Source of the DNA: Microcaldota archaeon | GTDB lineage: Archaea > Iainarchaeota > Iainarchaeia > JAADDC01 | Length of the DNA: 6,543 bases | Assembly (NCBI GenBank): GCA_027043825.1 | Contig: JALUER010000004.1 | Coordinates: forward strand, 1-6,543 | Direction of reading: 5' to 3' | Translations under genes and position numbers: made by a program | Shown here: piece by piece, positions 3,771 to 6,543 of the stretch | Layout: the number at the start of each line of letters is the position of its first letter | How positions within the stretch are numbered: the stretch's first letter is position 1 | Notes under the pieces: generated by a model | The model's input: the letters and a program-made list of their open reading frames with translations, nothing else | Database searches by the model: none | What the model was told of the DNA's origin: nothing

Positions 3771-6105
3771 GCCGAAGATCAAGGAGAAGCGTTGGAAGAT
3801 TGATTTTGAGAAGGAAATGATCGAAAGGTGGAAGGAAGAGGACTGGTGGAAGTTCAGGCCTGAAGAGGGCAAACCTGTTTTTGTTATCGACACGCCGCCG
3901 CCCTATCCAGCTCCAGTCTGGCACGTGGCGGCGGCCATAAGCTATACGTATCAAGACATGATAGCCAGGAGTAGGAGGATGCTGGGGTATTCCGTTCTCT
4001 ACCCCATAGGAATGGACGGGAACGGCCTGCCCATCGAGTTCTACATGGAGAAGTACCTGGGAGTGAATATGTTCGAGCACGACAGGGAGGAGTTCATACG
4101 GCTGTGCAGGGAAAAATTGGCCGAGTGGAAGGAAAACATGAGGAATATCATGCAGAGGTTCGAGCTCTCGGGGGACTACGAGGAGAACTACTACGAGACG
4201 GACTCGGAAGAGTACAGGAAGTTGACTCAACTCACCTTCAAGATCCTCTGGGAGAAGGGGCTCATATACGAGGACGAGAGGCCCAATAACTGGTGCCCCA
4301 AGTGCAGGACCACCATCGCCGACGCAGAGGTGGAGTACAAAGAGATGGAGGGGACGCTCTACTTCATAAAGTACAGGGTCAAGGAAACGGGGGAGGACCT
4401 CATAGTAGCCACCACCCGCCCAGAGCTCCTGGCAGGCTGTAAGGCAATCATCGTCCACCCAGAAGACGAACGGTACAAGCACCTCCACGGGAAGACGGCC
4501 ATCGTGCCCCTCTACAACCGGGAGGTTCCCATAATCCCCCACCCCTCCGCCGACCCGGAGTTCGGAACTGGGGCCATGCACATATGTTCCTTCGGGGACT
4601 TGGAAGACGTTAGGCTGTTTAGGGAGTTAGGTCTGGAGCCCGTGAGGGTGATAGACGAGGAAGGGAAGCTCACGGAGGCGGCAGGGGAGGAGCTAAAGGG
4701 ACTGCCAGTCAAGGAGGCCAGGAAAAGGATAGCAGAGATGTTGAGGGAGAAAGGGCTCCTGGTGGAGGAGAAGAGGATAAAGCACAGGGTGCCCATCCAC
4801 GAGAGGTGCAATACACCCATCGAGATCATCCCCATGAAGGAGTACTACCTCAAGCAGGTGGAGTTCAAGGAGGAGATGAGGCAGCTGGCAGAGGAGCTCA
4901 CCTTCATCCCGGATAGGTACCGGCAGAACCTCCTGGACTGGATAGAGAGCGTCTCCATCGACTGGCCCATCTCCAGGAGGAGGTACTACGGGACAGAGGT
5001 CCCCGTCTGGACGTGCAAGAAGTGTGGATACAAGCTGGTCAAGGGAGGAGAGAAGTACTGGAGGCCCTGGAAGGAAGGGCCAGGCGAGAAGTGTCCCGTA
5101 TGCGGAAGCGAGGACTGGGAAGGGGACGGAAGGGTCTTGGACACCTGGATGGACTCCTCCATCAGTGTTTTATACATAACGGGCTGGAACAGAAAGCCCG
5201 AGCTCTTTGAGAAGGCCTGGAAGGGAGAGAAGCTCCGCCCCCAGGGCTACGACATCATCAGGACTTGGCTCTACTACACACTCCTGAGGGTTTACCAGCT
5301 AACGGGCGAGCGGGCCTTTGACTACGTCTTCATCAATGGGATGGGGTTGGACAAACACGGAAGAAAGATGAGCAAGAGGTTGGGGAACGTCATCGACCCC
5401 TGGGAGATCGTGGAGCGCCAGGGGGCAGACGCACTGAGACTGTGGCTCGCCATGGAGGCCTCCATGGGCGAAAACTACCGCATAAACGAGGAAAAGATCA
5501 GCGGGGTCAAGAAGTTCCTCACCAAGCTCTGGAACATCGCCCGCTACGTCTCCATGTATCCATACCCCGAAGAAAGGCCGAAGCTCCTCCCGCTGGACCA
5601 CTGGATCCTCTCGGAATTAAACAGCGTCATAGAAGAAGCAAGGGAGGCGTACAGGGAATTCGACTTCCAGAGGGCTGCCCGAAGGATCTACTCCTTCACC
5701 AGGAACCTCTTCGCCGACCACTACATAGAACTAACCAAGCGGAGAGCAAAGATGGATGAGTGGAGTGAGGAAGAGGCAAGGGCTGCCTGGTGGACCCTGC
5801 ACACGGTTCTGAAGTCCATAGTCCTCCTCCTGGCCCCCATATCACCAGCCATTACAGACAGGATCTGGAGAGAGCTCTACGGAGAGAGGTCCATCCACTA
5901 CGAGCTCTTCCCAGAGCCGGTGGACGACATCGAGAACTTCAGGGAGTACACCGAGAAGATCACAGGATTCGACAGTACCGTCTGGAAGGCCAAGAAGGAG
6001 AAGGGCATCAAGTTCTACGAGCCCATCGAAGGGATAGAAGTTCCAGAGGAGCTGAAGCCCTTCAGGGAGGAGCTGGTGAAGGCTCATCGGCTCATTTCCT
6101 CTTGA
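3751..6105 (+). CDS. valS: Valyl-tRNA synthetase
   Basis: Class I synthetase of 784 aa that charges tRNA-Val in the cytoplasm and edits mischarged threonine. In order: TPPPYPAPVWHVAA (48-61) at the ATP-binding HIGH position; GMDGNGLPIEF; a Cys pair C182-x2-C185; the CP1 editing domain with TTRPE (221-225) and FGTGAMHICSFGDLEDV (271-287); the ValRS-type block IDWPISRRRYYGTEVPVW near 400-420; zinc-type pairs C422/C425 and C448/C451; VLDTWMDSSIS; KMSKR (539-543); and a helical anticodon-binding domain from about 610. The ICSFGD editing motif and ISRRRYYGT argue for ValRS rather than IleRS or LeuRS. HIGH is replaced by HVAA, which keeps the first His but lacks Gly and the second His. The C terminus is short, with no long coiled-coil arm. 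It starts inside the Cas4-like gene (20-nt overlap), with GAGGTG as ribosome site. Its stop overlaps the convergent deoxyhypusine synthase gene by 14 nt. Confidence 0.95.
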   Translation: MDGYSFEPKIKEKRWKIDFEKEMIERWKEEDWWKFRPEEGKPVFVIDTPPPYPAPVWHVAAAISYTYQDMIARSRRMLGYSVLYPIGMDGNGLPIEFYMEKYLGVNMFEHDREEFIRLCREKLAEWKENMRNIMQRFELSGDYEENYYETDSEEYRKLTQLTFKILWEKGLIYEDERPNNWCPKCRTTIADAEVEYKEMEGTLYFIKYRVKETGEDLIVATTRPELLAGCKAIIVHPEDERYKHLHGKTAIVPLYNREVPIIPHPSADPEFGTGAMHICSFGDLEDVRLFRELGLEPVRVIDEEGKLTEAAGEELKGLPVKEARKRIAEMLREKGLLVEEKRIKHRVPIHERCNTPIEIIPMKEYYLKQVEFKEEMRQLAEELTFIPDRYRQNLLDWIESVSIDWPISRRRYYGTEVPVWTCKKCGYKLVKGGEKYWRPWKEGPGEKCPVCGSEDWEGDGRVLDTWMDSSISVLYITGWNRKPELFEKAWKGEKLRPQGYDIIRTWLYYTLLRVYQLTGERAFDYVFINGMGLDKHGRKMSKRLGNVIDPWEIVERQGADALRLWLAMEASMGENYRINEEKISGVKKFLTKLWNIARYVSMYPYPEERPKLLPLDHWILSELNSVIEEAREAYREFDFQRAARRIYSFTRNLFADHYIELTKRRAKMDEWSEEEARAAWWTLHTVLKSIVLLLAPISPAITDRIWRELYGERSIHYELFPEPVDDIENFREYTEKITGFDSTVWKAKKEKGIKFYEPIEGIEVPEELKPFREELVKAHRLISS

Positions 6106-6543
6106 TTTTTCCAAACACCCCCCACACGATGAGGGGGAAGACGATTGTAGCATCTGCCCAGACATTGGCGTAGCGGGAGCGTTTCTGGAGCTTACCCCAA
6201 GAGACGGCCTCCTCGGGGGGAGCACCAGAGAGGGAGCCGTCCCAGGGAAGGGCCGTGGTGATGTACACGGCGTAGTCCGCCCCGCCCCGGAAGAGGTTGG
6301 CATTTATCACGGCGTGCTTTGGGTAGGAACCGCCCAGAACGATCACCGCCGTCTCCTTGGCAGTCACGGCCAAGTTGTTTAGTTCCACGATGTCGTTGGC
6401 CACGTCGATGAGGAGCTCTCTATCACCCCTCGACTCCTTGAAGAAGTAGAGCATGTCGCCGAAGGATCCGTCAGTGAGGGCCGGGCAGAAGATGGGGACG
6501 TTCCTCTTATAGGCCCAGTAGAGGATGCTCCTCTCCTTTTCCT
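6092..6543 (-). CDS. dys: Deoxyhypusine synthase (5' end cut off)
   Basis: C-terminal about 149 residues of deoxyhypusine synthase, which uses NAD and spermidine to transfer a 4-aminobutyl group to one lysine of translation factor aIF5A, the first step of hypusine formation. The frame runs to the window edge; ATG 6454 is internal, since the 29 residues before it (including IFCPALTDGSFGD) are conserved family sequence. Further motifs are LGGSYPKHAVINANLFRGG, DYAVYITTALPWDGSLSGA, and EEAVSWGKL, whose Lys (codon 6193-6191) is the expected covalent catalytic lysine, followed by DATIVFPLIVW. The full enzyme is usually about 300-350 aa, so roughly half is missing. SWGK separates it from deoxyhypusine synthase-like proteins lacking the lysine. 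The chain ends in a basic KIKRK tail that overlaps the end of valS by 14 nt. Confidence 0.94.
   Translation of the reverse strand, partial: EKERSILYWAYKRNVPIFCPALTDGSFGDMLYFFKESRGDRELLIDVANDIVELNNLAVTAKETAVIVLGGSYPKHAVINANLFRGGADYAVYITTALPWDGSLSGAPPEEAVSWGKLQKRSRYANVWADATIVFPLIVWGVFGKIKRK
6106..6110 (+). terminator. Possible oligo-T terminator after valS
   Basis: TTTTT follows the valS stop codon directly. Archaeal termination commonly uses short U-tracts without a hairpin. The run lies in the last codons of the convergent gene, so it may reflect Lys codons on the other strand. Confidence 0.3.

Noticed and set aside
3724..4581. 285-aa open frame on the minus strand opposite valS
   Set aside because: Shadow of strongly conserved valS coding sequence; rich in Pro, Leu and Val with no recognisable domain.
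5790..6173. 127-aa + strand frame running past the end of valS
   Set aside because: Frame-shifted shadow of valS, rich in Arg, His and Gly; the conserved anticodon-binding domain is in the other frame.
5842..6303. 153-aa minus-strand frame across the valS/deoxyhypusine synthase junction
   Set aside because: It is out of frame with both conserved proteins and has a Ser/Pro-rich shadow composition.

Overview
This window is archaeal and almost fully coding, with about 204 bp of intergenic sequence. The archaeal signs are a deoxyhypusine synthase, a class I valyl-tRNA synthetase of archaeal cast, AT-rich TATA-like boxes standing about 25 bp before start sites, and a textbook C/D box guide RNA. 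Arginine is written almost only as AGG/AGA, coding strands are purine-rich and proteins are rich in Glu/Lys/Arg, so I infer a thermophile, probably of a euryarchaeal-type lineage. I cannot name the genus.

Layout. On the + strand, 1-529 is the 3' part of an endonuclease IV-like TIM-barrel gene, joined by a 4-nt overlap to a 264-aa protein I do not recognise (526-1320). Two minus-strand genes run back towards them: a UbiA-family membrane protein (2903-1860) and a MagIII-type 3-methyladenine DNA glycosylase (about 1948-1271). The last 50 nt of the glycosylase gene overlap the end of the unknown gene tail to tail. The only real gap, 2904-3107, is a divergent promoter region. It also holds a C/D box sRNA on the minus strand (about 3017-2957) with its own TATA-like box. 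On the + strand follow a stand-alone Cas4-like Fe-S nuclease (3108-3770) and valS (3751-6105), overlapping by 20 nt. The 3' part of a deoxyhypusine synthase gene (6543-6092, minus) closes the window and overlaps the end of valS by 14 nt.

Themes. Three proteins are DNA repair or DNA processing types: an AP-endonuclease-like TIM barrel, an alkyl-base glycosylase and a Cas4-like nuclease. A glycosylase makes the abasic sites that an endonuclease IV cleaves, so these two could act in sequence, though they lie on opposite strands. Three features serve translation: the C/D RNA, whose D' guide appears to match 23S rRNA just before helix 69, the valyl-tRNA synthetase, and the enzyme that starts hypusine formation on aIF5A.

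The most notable item is the guide RNA, with perfect C, D', C' and D boxes and two 12-nt guides, which a protein-only annotation would miss. Other points worth checking are the HVAA version of the HIGH motif in ValRS, a UbiA homologue whose second Asp-rich motif is not apparent, and two genes (the unknown protein and the glycosylase) whose starts lie inside the upstream gene with no convincing ATG.
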